From Mycolicibacterium mucogenicum DSM 44124 (GTDB taxonomy: Bacteria; Actinomycetota; Actinomycetes; Mycobacteriales; Mycobacteriaceae): DNA of 64,000 bases. Shown in pieces: positions 26,076 to 34,920 of this stretch (position 1 is its first letter; every line of letters begins with the position of its first letter). Location: the NCBI RefSeq assembly GCF_005670685.2, contig NZ_CP062008.1, positions 3,596,001 to 3,660,000 on the forward strand, in the 5' to 3' direction. Under the pieces are notes generated by a model. That model saw nothing but the letters and a program-made list of their open reading frames with translations. It was not told where the DNA came from and did no database searches. The position numbers were made by a program, and so were the translations under genes.

Positions 26076-26135
26076 GCCGCTTGCGCGAAGAGCCGAGGGC
26101 ACCGATGAGCGCTTGCGCGAAGAGCAGAAGGCAAC
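26071..26135 (+). repeat. Tandem 33/32-bp repeat between the branching enzyme and glycosyltransferase genes
   Basis: Two adjacent copies, 26071-26103 and 26104-26135, share GATGAG, GCTTGCGCGAAGAGC and GGCA. The first overlaps the branching enzyme stop and the second ends two bases before the glycosyltransferase ATG. Each copy carries an ATG and a purine-rich AAGAG stretch. Confidence 0.75.
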
Positions 26136-26136
26136 G

Positions 26137-27366
26137 ATGAAAATCCTCATGGTCTCGTGGGAGTACCCACCCGTGGTGATCGGTGGCCTCGGACGCCACG
26201 TCCACCATCTGGCCGTCGAGCTCGCCGCCCTCGGCCACGAGGTCGTGGTGCTGTGCCGTCGCCCCGCGGACACCGACCCCAGCACGCACCCCACCACCAA
26301 CGAGGTGCACGAGGGCGTGTGGGTGATCTCCGCGGCCCTCGACCCGAACGAGTTCAAATTCGGCACCGACATGATGGCCTGGACACTGGCCATGGGGCAC
26401 GCCATGATTCGCGCCGGATTGAGCCTGCGCGACTGGACGCCCGACGTCGTGCACGCGCACGACTGGCTGGTCGCCCACCCCGCCGTGACGCTGGCCGAGT
26501 TCTTCGACGTGCCGCTGGTTTCCACCATCCACGCCACCGAGGCCGGCCGGCATTCCGGCTGGCTCTCCGGCCCCGTGAGCCGCCAGGTGCACTCGCTGGA
26601 ATCGTGGCTCGTGCACGAGTCCGACTCATTGATCACCTGCTCGGTGTCCATGGGCGAGGAGATCACCGAGCTGTTCGGACCCGAGCTGCCCGACGTGAGC
26701 GTCATCTGCAACGGCATCGACACCGCTGGCTGGCCGTTCGCCATGCGGCGCAAGCACGACGGCCCGGCCGAGCTGCTGTTCGTCGGCCGGCTCGAGTACG
26801 AGAAGGGCGTGCACGACGTCATCGCCGCGATGCCGCGCATCCGGCGGACCCACCCGGGCACCACGCTGACCATCGCCGGTGACGGCACGCAGTACGACTG
26901 GCTGGTCGAGGAAGCCCGCAAGGCCAAGGTCACCAAGGCCGTGAATTTCGTTGGCCGCGTTGACCATTCCGGGCTGCTCGAGCTGCTGCACCGGGCCGAC
27001 GCCGCGGTCCTGCCGAGCCACTACGAGCCGTTCGGCATCGTCGCACTGGAAGCCGCCGCGGCCGGCACCCCGCTGGTGACGTCGAACGTCGGCGGGCTCG
27101 GCGAAGCGGTGATCAACGGCAAGACGGGCGTCTCCTGTCCGCCGCGCAACGTCGGCGCGCTGGCGTCCGCCGTCCGCAAGGTGCTCGACGACCCCGCGGG
27201 CGCGCAGCAGCGCGCCCTGGCCGCGCGCGACCGGTTGAACCACGATTTCTCGTGGCAGACGGTCGCGGCCGAGACCTCGGACGTCTACCTCGCCGCCAAG
27301 CGCGGCGAGCGCCTGCCGCACGCGCGTCGTCCCATCGTGGAGCGCCCGCTGCCCGACCGCGGCTGA
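26137..27366 (+). CDS. Glycogen/MGLP alpha-1,4-glucosyltransferase (GT4, Rv3032 type)
   Basis: A 409-aa GT-B fold glycosyltransferase. The N-terminus MKILMVSWEYPPVVIGGLGRH contains the donor glycine loop. VVHAHDWLVAHPA, LLFVGRLEYEKG and the E-x7-E block PSHYEPFGIVALEAAAAGTPLV are all present. It elongates alpha-1,4-glucan for methylglucose lipopolysaccharides and contributes to glycogen, as shown for Rv3032. ATG 26137 is taken because the conserved N-terminus begins there and the tandem repeat precedes it. It ends the three-gene plus-strand operon. Confidence 0.94.
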   Translation: MKILMVSWEYPPVVIGGLGRHVHHLAVELAALGHEVVVLCRRPADTDPSTHPTTNEVHEGVWVISAALDPNEFKFGTDMMAWTLAMGHAMIRAGLSLRDWTPDVVHAHDWLVAHPAVTLAEFFDVPLVSTIHATEAGRHSGWLSGPVSRQVHSLESWLVHESDSLITCSVSMGEEITELFGPELPDVSVICNGIDTAGWPFAMRRKHDGPAELLFVGRLEYEKGVHDVIAAMPRIRRTHPGTTLTIAGDGTQYDWLVEEARKAKVTKAVNFVGRVDHSGLLELLHRADAAVLPSHYEPFGIVALEAAAAGTPLVTSNVGGLGEAVINGKTGVSCPPRNVGALASAVRKVLDDPAGAQQRALAARDRLNHDFSWQTVAAETSDVYLAAKRGERLPHARRPIVERPLPDRG

Positions 27367-27390
27367 GTCCGGTCCACCGAAAATCCATAG

Positions 27391-27422
27391 AACTGTCCCT
27401 TTTCCCTGGAAGAGGGACAGTT
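27391..27422 (+). terminator. Hairpin terminator after the glycosyltransferase gene
   Basis: AACTGTCCCT (27391-27400) pairs with AGGGACAGTT (27413-27422), and the inner bases extend the stem with one G-U pair. A run of T follows. It lies 24 nt after the stop. Confidence 0.85.
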
Positions 27423-27449
27423 TTGTGTTGCCCCGCGAGCTGACCACGC

Positions 27450-27478
27450 TTGACGGATATACCCCCCGGGGGTACAAA
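27450..27478 (+). promoter_or_regulatory. mmcO promoter with RicR/CsoR-type copper operator
   Basis: TTGACG (27450-27455), a 17-nt spacer and TACAAA (27473-27478) form the promoter. TACCCCCCGGGGGTA (27460-27474) fits the RicR consensus TACCC-N5-GGGTA exactly and fills the spacer. Initiation 7-8 nt past the -10 would fall at the GTG itself, implying a leaderless mRNA. Confidence 0.82.
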
Positions 27479-27485
27479 CGGCAGG

Positions 27486-28976
27486 GTGTTGACTCGCCGT
27501 AGTTTCCTGATCGCCTCTGCCGTCACAGGCGCATCCGCGCTTGCCGGCGTCGCCGCGTGTAGCAAGACGCCGACCGCGGCAGGCGGCGTCGACCAGAAGG
27601 CCATCGCCGCCGCCGAGGCCGCCCGCCCGCACACCGGGCGCACCGTCGCGGTGGCGCTGCGCCCGCAGCCGGCCACCGTCGACCTGGGCGGCGTCACGGT
27701 GCAGACGCTCGCCTACGGCGACCAGGTGCCCGGACCGCTGATCCGCGCGTCGGTGGGCGACGAGTTGTCGGTCCGCGTGTCCAACGGCCTCGACCATGAC
27801 ACGTCGGTGCACTGGCACGGCATCGCGCTGCGCAACGACATGGACGGCGCGGCACCCGCGACACCGAACATCAAGCCCGGCAACGACTTCACGTACACGT
27901 TCTCGGCCCCGCACGCCGGTACCTACTGGGCGCATCCGCACACCGGTCTGGACGCGGACTACGGACTGTACCTGCCGGTGGTCATCGACGATCCCGCGGA
28001 TCGCGGCCGTTACGACGCGGAATGGATTGTGGTCCTTGACGATTGGACCTCGGGCGCCGGTAAGTCACCCCAGCAGATCTACAACGGCCTGCGCGCCATG
28101 GCCAACATGGGACACATGGGCGGCCATGATATGAGCGGCATGGGTGACATGCCCATGGCGACGAGCCCGCTGCTCGGCGGCGACGCCGGTGACGTCAAGT
28201 ACCCCTACTTCCTCGCCAACGGCCGGATTCCCGCCGCACCAACGGTTTTCAATGCCAAACCGGGTCAGCGCATCCGGCTGCGCATCATCAACGCCGGCGC
28301 CGACACCGCGTTCCGGGTGGCGCTGGCCGGCCACCGCATGACCGTCACCCACACCGACGGCTTCCCCGTCGACCCGGTGGACGTCGACGCACTGCTGCTG
28401 GGCATGGGCGAGCGCTACGACGTCATCGTCACGGCAGGCTCCGGCGTCTTCCCGTTGGTGGCAGTGGCCGAAGGCAAGGACAGCGCCGCGCGCGCCATCC
28501 TCTCGACCGGCGCCGGCGCCGCGCCGGACCCCGCTTTCCGCCCGGCGGAGCTGAACCGGAAGGTGGGCACCGTCGCCGACTTCACGGCCACCTCGGCCGT
28601 CGACCTCGGACCGATCACGCCGGACGTCACGCTGGCCGCGGAACTCACCGGCTCGATGATGAAGTACGACTGGGGCATCAACGGGCGGGGCTTCGACAAC
28701 CGCAAGGCCCTGACCATCCGGCAGGGACAGCGCGCCACCATGACCTTCACCAACTCGACGACCATGTGGCACCCCATGCACCTGCACGGGCACACGTTCC
28801 AGGTGCTGCAGCCCGACGGCCGGCGCGGGCCGCGCAAGGACACGCTGATCGTGCTGCCCAAGCAGAAGCTGACCGTCGCCCTCGTCGCCGACAACCCCGG
28901 TGAGTGGATGCTGCACTGCCACAACGCCTATCACCAGGAGGCGGGCATGATGACGACTCTCGACTACACGAGCTGA
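27486..28976 (+). CDS. mmcO: Multicopper oxidase MmcO-type, Tat-exported lipoprotein
   Basis: A 496-aa three-domain copper oxidase that probably oxidises Cu(I) and protects from copper toxicity, as M. tuberculosis Rv0846c does. A Tat signal (TRRSFL) ends in a lipobox-like GVAAC. Copper ligands are HWHG, HPHTG, HPMHLHGH and HCHNAYHQEAGM, the last giving the type 1 site. A methionine-rich stretch (MANMGHMGGHDMSGMGDMPM) is typical of cuprous oxidases. GTG 27486 is chosen from the signal peptide and the promoter position. It interrupts the methylglucose lipopolysaccharide cluster, so it is probably a local insertion. Confidence 0.93.
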   Translation: MLTRRSFLIASAVTGASALAGVAACSKTPTAAGGVDQKAIAAAEAARPHTGRTVAVALRPQPATVDLGGVTVQTLAYGDQVPGPLIRASVGDELSVRVSNGLDHDTSVHWHGIALRNDMDGAAPATPNIKPGNDFTYTFSAPHAGTYWAHPHTGLDADYGLYLPVVIDDPADRGRYDAEWIVVLDDWTSGAGKSPQQIYNGLRAMANMGHMGGHDMSGMGDMPMATSPLLGGDAGDVKYPYFLANGRIPAAPTVFNAKPGQRIRLRIINAGADTAFRVALAGHRMTVTHTDGFPVDPVDVDALLLGMGERYDVIVTAGSGVFPLVAVAEGKDSAARAILSTGAGAAPDPAFRPAELNRKVGTVADFTATSAVDLGPITPDVTLAAELTGSMMKYDWGINGRGFDNRKALTIRQGQRATMTFTNSTTMWHPMHLHGHTFQVLQPDGRRGPRKDTLIVLPKQKLTVALVADNPGEWMLHCHNAYHQEAGMMTTLDYTS

Positions 28977-28977
28977 G

Positions 28978-29715
28978 TTACCGGGAGCTCTTCTTACGCT
29001 CGATGTCGGCCAGGGCCCGGGCGAGTTCCTCGCGTTCGGCGGCCGAGGTCTCCCAGTCCAGCTTGCGGTTCTTGACCACCTTGGCGGGGGCACCGACCGC
29101 GATGGAGAAGTCCGGAATCTCGCCCTTGACCACCGCGTGGGCACCGAGCACGCAGCCGCGGCCGATGCTGGTGTTGCGCAGGATGGTCACCTTGGCGGCG
29201 ATCCAGGTGTCCGGCCCGATCCGCACCGGGCCCTTGATGATGCCCTGGTCCTTGATCGGCAGCTCCATGCTGTCCATCTTGTGGTCGAAGTCGCAGACGT
29301 AGCACCAGTCGGCCATGAGCGCCGACTCGCCGATCTCGATGTCCAGGTAGGTGTTGATGACGTTGTCGCGCCCCAGCACCACCTTGTCGCCGAACCGCAG
29401 CGAGCCCTCGTGGCAGCGGATGGTGTTCTTGTCGCCGATGTGGACCCAGCGACCGATCTCCATCTGCGCCAGCTCGGGCGTGCACTGGATCTCCACGCCC
29501 TTGCCGAGGAACACCATGCCGCGCGTGATGATGTGCGGGTTGGCCAGCTTGAACTTCAGCAGCCGGAAGTACCGCACCAGGTACCACGGGGTGTAGGCCT
29601 TGTTGTCGAGCACCCACTTCAGCGACTCGCGGGTGAGGAACCGCGCCTGCCGCGGATCGCGCAGCCGCGAACCCCGCCATCGCTTGTGAATCGGTGCGCC
29701 CCACATCGTCGTCAT
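28978..29715 (-). CDS. Hexapeptide-repeat acyl/acetyltransferase (Rv3034c type)
   Basis: A 245-aa left-handed beta-helix acyltransferase. Isoleucine-patch repeats run from about residue 65 to 190 (IIRGMVFLGKGVEIQC, IGRWVHIGDKNTI, VVLGRDNVINTYLDIEIGE, RIGPDTWIAAKVTILRNTSIGRGCVLGAHAVV). The homologue Rv3034c is assigned to acylation of methylglucose lipopolysaccharides. It is convergent with mmcO, with only one base between the stops, so no terminator fits between them. ATG 29715 is used. Confidence 0.87.
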   Translation of the reverse strand: MTTMWGAPIHKRWRGSRLRDPRQARFLTRESLKWVLDNKAYTPWYLVRYFRLLKFKLANPHIITRGMVFLGKGVEIQCTPELAQMEIGRWVHIGDKNTIRCHEGSLRFGDKVVLGRDNVINTYLDIEIGESALMADWCYVCDFDHKMDSMELPIKDQGIIKGPVRIGPDTWIAAKVTILRNTSIGRGCVLGAHAVVKGEIPDFSIAVGAPAKVVKNRKLDWETSAAEREELARALADIERKKSSR

Positions 29716-29779
29716 GGCCGGAAAGCCTACGCGAGGCGAAATCGGACATTCGCGTGTCTCGGGCTAGTCTCGGGACTCG

Positions 29780-31075
29780 ATGCCTGCACACCGAATCCGC
29801 CGCCTCGCCGCCGTTGCTGTTGCGGCGGTCACCCTGACCGTTGCCGGGTGCGGCAACACCGACTCCTGGGTCAAGGCGCACCCGTCGGACGGCTGGCCGG
29901 CACAGTACGGCGACGCCGCCAACAGCAGCTTCACCGCGTTGGCCGGGGCAGGCAGCCTGAAGCAGGACTGGGCCCGCTCGGCCAAGGGCAATCTCGGCGC
30001 ACAGGTGATCCTCGGCTCCGGCAGCTATTTGGCCATCAACGCGCAGTCGTCCAATGGTTGCTCCCTGATGGTGTGGGAAAGCGACCAGCACGGCCGCCAG
30101 CGCTGGTGTACCCGGCTGTGGCAGGGCGGCGGCATGTCCAGCCCTCTGTTCGACGGCTTCGACAACATGTACGTCGGCCAGCCCGGCGCGATCATGTCGT
30201 TCCCGCCGACGCAGTGGATCCGCTGGCGCCAGCCCGTGATCGGGATGCCGACGACACCGCGCATCCTGTCGCCCGGCCAGCTCCTCGTGGTGACACATCT
30301 GGGCCAGGTACTGGTGTTCGACGCCCACCGCGGCCAGACCATCGGCGCCCCGCTGGACCTCGTCAGCGGCGTCGACCCCGCCGACTCGGCGCGCGGCCTG
30401 GCCGACTGCCAGCCCGCCAAGGCGGCGTGCCCCATCTCGGCGGCGCCCGCCTACTCCCCTGACACCGACATGGTGGTGCTGGGCCTGTGGCAACCGGGCA
30501 CCGATGCCCCGGCCCTGGTCGGGCTGCGCTACCACGAGGGCCAGACGCCGCTGCTGACCCGCGAATGGAGCAGCACGGCGGTCGGCGGCGGCCCCATCGC
30601 CAGCCCGGTGCTGTCCGCCGACGGCAAGACCGTCTACGTCAACGGCCGCGATCAGCACCTCTGGGCGGTCAACTCCGCCGACGGCAAGGCCAAGTGGTCG
30701 GTCAACCTCGGGTTCCAGCCGCAGACGCCGCCATCGGTGACACCGGACGGTCTGGTGGTCGCCGGCGGCGGGCCGCAGACCAAGCTCACCGCGGTCAAGG
30801 ACAAGGGCGACAAGGGCGAGGTGGCGTGGACGCGTGCCGACGTCGAGCCGCTGACGACGGCCACGCGCGCCGGCACCGACGTCGGGTACGTCGTGGTCCG
30901 CGACGGTCAGGCCGGCCAGGCGTTGGTGGTCTTCTCCCCCGCCGACGGCCACACCGTGAACAGCTATCCGCTGCCGGGCGCCACGGGCTGGCCCGTCGGG
31001 GTGTCCGTCGGGCACGACAAGCGCGTCATCACCGCGACGAGCGACGGCCAGGTCTACGCGTTCGCCCCAGCCTGA
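29780..31075 (+). CDS. Lipoprotein with PQQ-like beta-propeller (Rv3035 type)
   Basis: A 431-aa exported protein. A signal peptide ends in the lipobox VAGC (about residue 28). Propeller blades follow, e.g. DGKTVYVNGRDQHLWAVNSADGKAKWSV, DGLVVAGGG and GQVYAFAP, the Trp-docking pattern of PQQ-like/BamB-like repeats. No PQQ-ligating residues are evident, so it is more likely a scaffold than a dehydrogenase. The start lies 64 bp from the divergent acyltransferase gene. Function is unknown. Confidence 0.85.
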   Translation: MPAHRIRRLAAVAVAAVTLTVAGCGNTDSWVKAHPSDGWPAQYGDAANSSFTALAGAGSLKQDWARSAKGNLGAQVILGSGSYLAINAQSSNGCSLMVWESDQHGRQRWCTRLWQGGGMSSPLFDGFDNMYVGQPGAIMSFPPTQWIRWRQPVIGMPTTPRILSPGQLLVVTHLGQVLVFDAHRGQTIGAPLDLVSGVDPADSARGLADCQPAKAACPISAAPAYSPDTDMVVLGLWQPGTDAPALVGLRYHEGQTPLLTREWSSTAVGGGPIASPVLSADGKTVYVNGRDQHLWAVNSADGKAKWSVNLGFQPQTPPSVTPDGLVVAGGGPQTKLTAVKDKGDKGEVAWTRADVEPLTTATRAGTDVGYVVVRDGQAGQALVVFSPADGHTVNSYPLPGATGWPVGVSVGHDKRVITATSDGQVYAFAPA

Positions 31076-31080
31076 TCAGG

Positions 31081-31129
31081 GATTTGTGCACGATTTTCCG
31101 CGGCAACCGCGGAAAATCGTGCACAAATC
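31081..31129. terminator. Bidirectional 23-bp hairpin
   Basis: Perfect 23-bp inverted repeat (31081-31103 and 31107-31129) with a 3-nt CAA loop, between the convergent Rv3035-type and Rv3036c-type stops. The stem begins GATTTGTGCACG and has A/T-rich arms suited to termination in both directions. Confidence 0.92.
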
Positions 31130-31130
31130 A

Positions 31131-31826
31131 CTAGGCGAGCATGGCCTCGATCGGGGCGCGCGGCACCGTCACCTGCACCGCGCCGGCGGATTCCGGTAGC
31201 ACCTGTCCCTGACTGAAGAAGAAGATCAGCGAGTCGTTGGTGATCGCGAAGTTCTGGTAGGTCTCGGGGTCCAGCCCGGCTGCCGGCGGCATCAGCACCG
31301 GCTGTGCGGACTGGCGGATCAGCTCGCCCTGAATCAGCGGCAGGATCACCGGAAAGGGTTGTGCGCCAGGCGCGAACAGGTTCTCGATGGTGATCGGCCT
31401 GCGCTGGACCAGGTCCCACGTGAACGTCTTGTAGAAGGTCTGCGGATGCGCACCGCCGACGTCCTGGAACGTCTTGAACACGACCGACTGGGTGTTACGG
31501 GGCGGGATCGCCGCGGTGTACTGCGTCGCGGTGGTGTCCAGCTCGTACGAGGTCTCGTGCGGTCCGGGCATCTTCGCGACGTTGACGTATCCGTCGCGCG
31601 TCTGCGTGATGTAGTCGACCACGGCCTGCTGATCCGGGTAGTCGATGGGATAGCTGATGTTGAGCGCGTAGCCGCGGGTGGTGTCCCGAATCTGACACAT
31701 CCGCGAGCCGTCGACGACACCGCCCAGCTCCGGGCATTTCGCCGGGGTCGCGGCCGCAAGAGGCGTGCCGAGCAAACCGACCGCCCCTGAAGCAGCGATC
31801 ACTGCGGCGAGTGCGGGAAGGCGCAT
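31131..31826 (-). CDS. Secreted esterase-like protein (Rv3036c/TB22.2 type)
   Basis: A 231-aa exported protein. The signal peptide RLPALAAVIAASGAVGLLGTPLAAATPA ends with cleavage near residue 29. Cysteines near residues 33 and 46 could form a disulfide. The DUF3298-like C-terminal domain includes PHETSYELDTTATQY and VFKTFQDVGGAHPQTFYKTFTWDL. The homologue Rv3036c has been reported as a cell-wall-associated esterase; no catalytic triad was identified here. ATG 31826 is chosen because the signal peptide begins there; the longer ORF upstream would bury it. Confidence 0.85.
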   Translation of the reverse strand: MRLPALAAVIAASGAVGLLGTPLAAATPAKCPELGGVVDGSRMCQIRDTTRGYALNISYPIDYPDQQAVVDYITQTRDGYVNVAKMPGPHETSYELDTTATQYTAAIPPRNTQSVVFKTFQDVGGAHPQTFYKTFTWDLVQRRPITIENLFAPGAQPFPVILPLIQGELIRQSAQPVLMPPAAGLDPETYQNFAITNDSLIFFFSQGQVLPESAGAVQVTVPRAPIEAMLA

Positions 31827-31928
31827 CTGGTGAATCCTCCGGGGATCAAGAAATGGCGGCACGTCGCCGCCGGTTCCAGCGTACCTGTCGGCCCTACCCG
31901 TCCCGGGCATGAACTGCGACCAGGTGAT

Positions 31929-33134
31929 TCAGCGCGACGGCCGGCAAATGAACGCCGTCGGCCGGGCGGCGGCCCCGGCACCGATACGCGTGATCACCAC
32001 GGAGAGCTGCCCACCCGAGCGCTGCAGCTTCAGCTTGGCGCGCAACGCATCCGGGTCGACGTCGACGCCGCGCACCAGGATTTCGACGGCCGACGCCCCG
32101 TGCGCGGACAGCGCCTGCCGGAGCCGCTTCTCGTTGTAGGCGATCTGCTCGATTACCTCGAAACCCCTCGTACCGCTGGGCAACTCGTCGCCGGACAGAT
32201 ACGCGATCGCCGGGTCGAGCTGCCACAGGCCGTGCCGCGCCGCATAGTGGCGCACCAGACCGGCCCGCACCACCGCGCCGTCGGGGTCGACGATCCACCG
32301 CCCCGCCGGCCCCGATGGACAGTCACCGGGGTCGGCATCGGTGAATTCCTCGGCCACCTGGCCAGTCTTGTCGAGCACCGTGGCCCGGCGCGTGACGCCG
32401 GACGGGGCCAGCCCCGGTGACCACAGACAGGCCTCCCGGACGCTGCCGGCCAGCGACGTGATCTGCACCTCGCCGCGAAATCCCAGCTCGGCCAGCTGGC
32501 CGAAATCGACGCCGGGTGCGCATTTCACCACCAGATCGCGGCCCCGGTAGACCTCGAGCAACTCGTCCAGCGGCGGGGCGTAGTCGCGGGGATCGAACTT
32601 GCGGCGGCCCGAACTGCGCCGCGCCGGGTCGACGACCACCACCGCGTCCCGCGTGATCGGGCGGAGCGCGTCCGCACGGCACAGCAGCGCCCGGTCGCCC
32701 ACGTTGTGCCGCGCCATCGCCAGCCGGACCGCGTCGAGATCGCTGCCGATGAGGTGAGGCGAGGAATCACCCGAATTGCTCAGGGCGGCAAGTTCTGTCC
32801 CGACGGAACACGTCGCATCGTGCACGACGCGACCGGACAACCGCCGCGCCCGATGAACGGCGACGGCCCCGGCCGTGGCCTGCTGCAGTGCCTCGTCGGT
32901 GAACAGCCAGCCGGCGACGTCGCCGAGCTCGGCCAGTTTGGCGACGGCCCGGCGACGCAGCAGCACGGTCTCGACCAGCACGGCCGCGCGGTCACCGAAA
33001 CGCGAACGCGCCCAGGCGATGTCGGATACCCGGTGGGCATCGGTCAGGGGCCGGGCAGCCACCTCGGCGAGCGCCTCCTGACCGGCTCCGGTCAGGTAGG
33101 CGACATCGTCGAGCGTGAAGGCATAGCCGCTCAC
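31929..33134 (-). CDS. Class I SAM methyltransferase with THUMP-like domain (Rv3037c type)
   Basis: A 401-aa protein. Residues about 95-240 form a Rossmann methyltransferase (VVHDATCSVGTELAAL, LIGSDLDAVRLAMARHNVG, VVVVDPARRSSGRRK). The C-terminal 90 residues resemble the THUMP-like domain of this actinobacterial family. DPARR occupies the catalytic position where N6/N4-methyltransferases have (D/N)PPY. RNA or small-molecule methylation is possible, and Rv3037c has been suggested to serve methylglucose lipopolysaccharides. The GTG start at 33134 has no competing upstream start. Confidence 0.8.
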   Translation of the reverse strand: MSGYAFTLDDVAYLTGAGQEALAEVAARPLTDAHRVSDIAWARSRFGDRAAVLVETVLLRRRAVAKLAELGDVAGWLFTDEALQQATAGAVAVHRARRLSGRVVHDATCSVGTELAALSNSGDSSPHLIGSDLDAVRLAMARHNVGDRALLCRADALRPITRDAVVVVDPARRSSGRRKFDPRDYAPPLDELLEVYRGRDLVVKCAPGVDFGQLAELGFRGEVQITSLAGSVREACLWSPGLAPSGVTRRATVLDKTGQVAEEFTDADPGDCPSGPAGRWIVDPDGAVVRAGLVRHYAARHGLWQLDPAIAYLSGDELPSGTRGFEVIEQIAYNEKRLRQALSAHGASAVEILVRGVDVDPDALRAKLKLQRSGGQLSVVITRIGAGAAARPTAFICRPSR

Positions 33135-33173
33135 GTCAGAGCGTCAGGAGCGTCGGGTCCGCCGAGGATACCG

Positions 33174-34199
33174 TCAGGACGGCTTGACCCCGGTGATCAT
33201 CACGTTGTAGAACCAGCCCTTCGGCACGACGCGGCGCCACACGTTGGCGTCGAACCAGCTCAGCGTGGTCCAGCCGCCGAAGGCGAACTTGGCCCACTTG
33301 AAGCCGAGCTTGCCCGGGGGCACCGTCGACTCGAAGGTCCGCACCGGCCAGCCCAGCATGGCGGCGGTGAATTCCTCACTGGCGGTGGCGACTTCGACCG
33401 CACCGGCGTTGGTGGCCATGCGCTCCAGGTCGGCGGGCTCGAACGTGTGCAGGTCGACGATCCACTCGAGCGCGGCGGCGCGCGAGTTCTCGTCGAGCTC
33501 CTCCTGCGGCCGGCGCCAGGATTCCAGGCCCGGCAGCTTCATGGCCGCGACGGTGGTCTTCCACGTCAGGTCGGCCAGGCGGCGGGCGTAGAAGTTACCG
33601 ACCGTGGTGGGCTCGCCGGCGAAGATGAAGCGGCCGCCCGGCTTGAGCACGCGGACGACCTCGCGCAGCGACAGCTCCACGTCGGGGATGTGGTGCAGCA
33701 CCGCGTGTCCGACGACGAGGTCGAAGGTGTTGTCCTCGTAGGGGATTCCCTCCGCGTCGGCGACGCGGCCGTCGATGTCCAGACCGAGGGCCTTGCCGTT
33801 GCGGGTGGCCACCTTGACCATGCCCGGGGACAGGTCGGTGACCGAGCCGCGGCGGGCGACGCCGGCCTGGATCAGGTTCAGCAGGAAGAAGCCGGTGCCA
33901 CAGCCGAGCTCGAGGGCACGGTCATATGGCAGCTGACGCTGGACCTCGTCGGGGACGATGGCGTCGAAGCGACCGCGCGCGTAGTCGATGCAGCGCTGGT
34001 CGTACGAGATCGACCACTTGTCGTCGTAGCTCTCGGCTTCCCAGTCGTGGTACAGGATCTGCGCCAGCTTGGTGTCGTGGCGGGCCGCCTCGACCTGCTC
34101 GGCCGTCGCGTGCGGGTTGGGGGCCTGGTCAACTACCTCGGATACCTGGGCGGCAGCGTCGGCTGCGGCGACCTCGGAAGTCTGGTCGGTACTCGTCAT
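33174..34199 (-). CDS. SAM-dependent methyltransferase (Rv3038c type)
   Basis: A 341-aa class I methyltransferase with ALELGCGTGFFLLNL (motif I, about residue 100), VVGHAVLHHIPD and LKPGGRFIFAGEP. A C-terminal helical extension of about 120 residues (LADLTWKTTVAAMKLPGLESW) may gate the substrate or bind membrane. The substrate is unknown. The N-terminal 40 residues are Ala-rich and poorly conserved. It is followed after 40 nt by the Rv3037c-type gene on the same strand. Confidence 0.88.
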   Translation of the reverse strand: MTSTDQTSEVAAADAAAQVSEVVDQAPNPHATAEQVEAARHDTKLAQILYHDWEAESYDDKWSISYDQRCIDYARGRFDAIVPDEVQRQLPYDRALELGCGTGFFLLNLIQAGVARRGSVTDLSPGMVKVATRNGKALGLDIDGRVADAEGIPYEDNTFDLVVGHAVLHHIPDVELSLREVVRVLKPGGRFIFAGEPTTVGNFYARRLADLTWKTTVAAMKLPGLESWRRPQEELDENSRAAALEWIVDLHTFEPADLERMATNAGAVEVATASEEFTAAMLGWPVRTFESTVPPGKLGFKWAKFAFGGWTTLSWFDANVWRRVVPKGWFYNVMITGVKPS

Positions 34200-34269
34200 G
34201 CAGGTCAGCCTAACTGCCCCGTCACCGGGAGTTCACATCCACGGTTCTGTTCACCCGCTGAGCACGGGT

Positions 34270-34920
34270 TCAGCGAACCGCGAACGCCGCCTTTGCTGTG
34301 GCCAGCGCCTCGGGCGACGCGTCCAGGAACCTGCGCGCCCACTTCTGCGCCTCGTCGTAGACGTGGTCCGGCGCCACGAGTTGGTCGACCAGACCCAGGG
34401 CCACCGCTTCCTCGGCACCGGCGAACCGGCCGCTGAACACCAGGTCCTTGGCCCGGCTGTCGCCGACGGCCGCGGCCAACCGCGCCGCGGCGCCCTCGGC
34501 CGGTGCCCGGCCCGACAGGATCTCCGTCGACCCCACCTTCACGTTGTCACCGCTGATCCGCCAGTCGGCCGCCAGGGCCAGCGTCAGGCCGCTGCCCAGC
34601 GCGTAGCCGGTGACGGCCGCGACGGTGGGTCGCGGAATGGCGGCGACGGCGTCGACCGCGGCGCGGCACACCGCGCCCGCGACGCGCGCTTCGGCAGCGT
34701 CGAGAGTGCTGGTCTCGTGATCGTCGTCACCGGTGCAGAAGACCTCGTGGCCGCCGTACACGATGACGGCGGTGACGTCGGACCGCTGGCCCAGCTCCTC
34801 GGCGGCCGCGGCGACTTCCCGGCACATCTGGCGGGTCAGCGCATTGCGCGGTGGCCTGGCCAGGAGAAGGGTCCCGATGCCGTCGGTGACGTGGAGTTGG
34901 ACGAACTCGCCGATGTCCAT
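34270..34920 (-). CDS. echA17: Enoyl-CoA hydratase/isomerase family protein, C-terminally short
   Basis: A 216-aa crotonase-fold protein. The oxyanion-hole segments are [12 protein letters not shown] and [16 protein letters not shown]. At the first catalytic Glu position of the rat enzyme (E144) there is Thr (GSGLTLA); the second Glu is kept (STEILSG). Typical members reach about 250 residues. Here the protein stops at [13 protein letters not shown], roughly 35 residues short, losing the last helices that usually complete the trimer. It overlaps the Nudix gene by 3 nt. It resembles EchA17 (Rv3039c) in order and sequence. Confidence 0.85.
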   Translation of the reverse strand: MDIGEFVQLHVTDGIGTLLLARPPRNALTRQMCREVAAAAEELGQRSDVTAVIVYGGHEVFCTGDDDHETSTLDAAEARVAGAVCRAAVDAVAAIPRPTVAAVTGYALGSGLTLALAADWRISGDNVKVGSTEILSGRAPAEGAAARLAAAVGDSRAKDLVFSGRFAGAEEAVALGLVDQLVAPDHVYDEAQKWARRFLDASPEALATAKAAFAVR

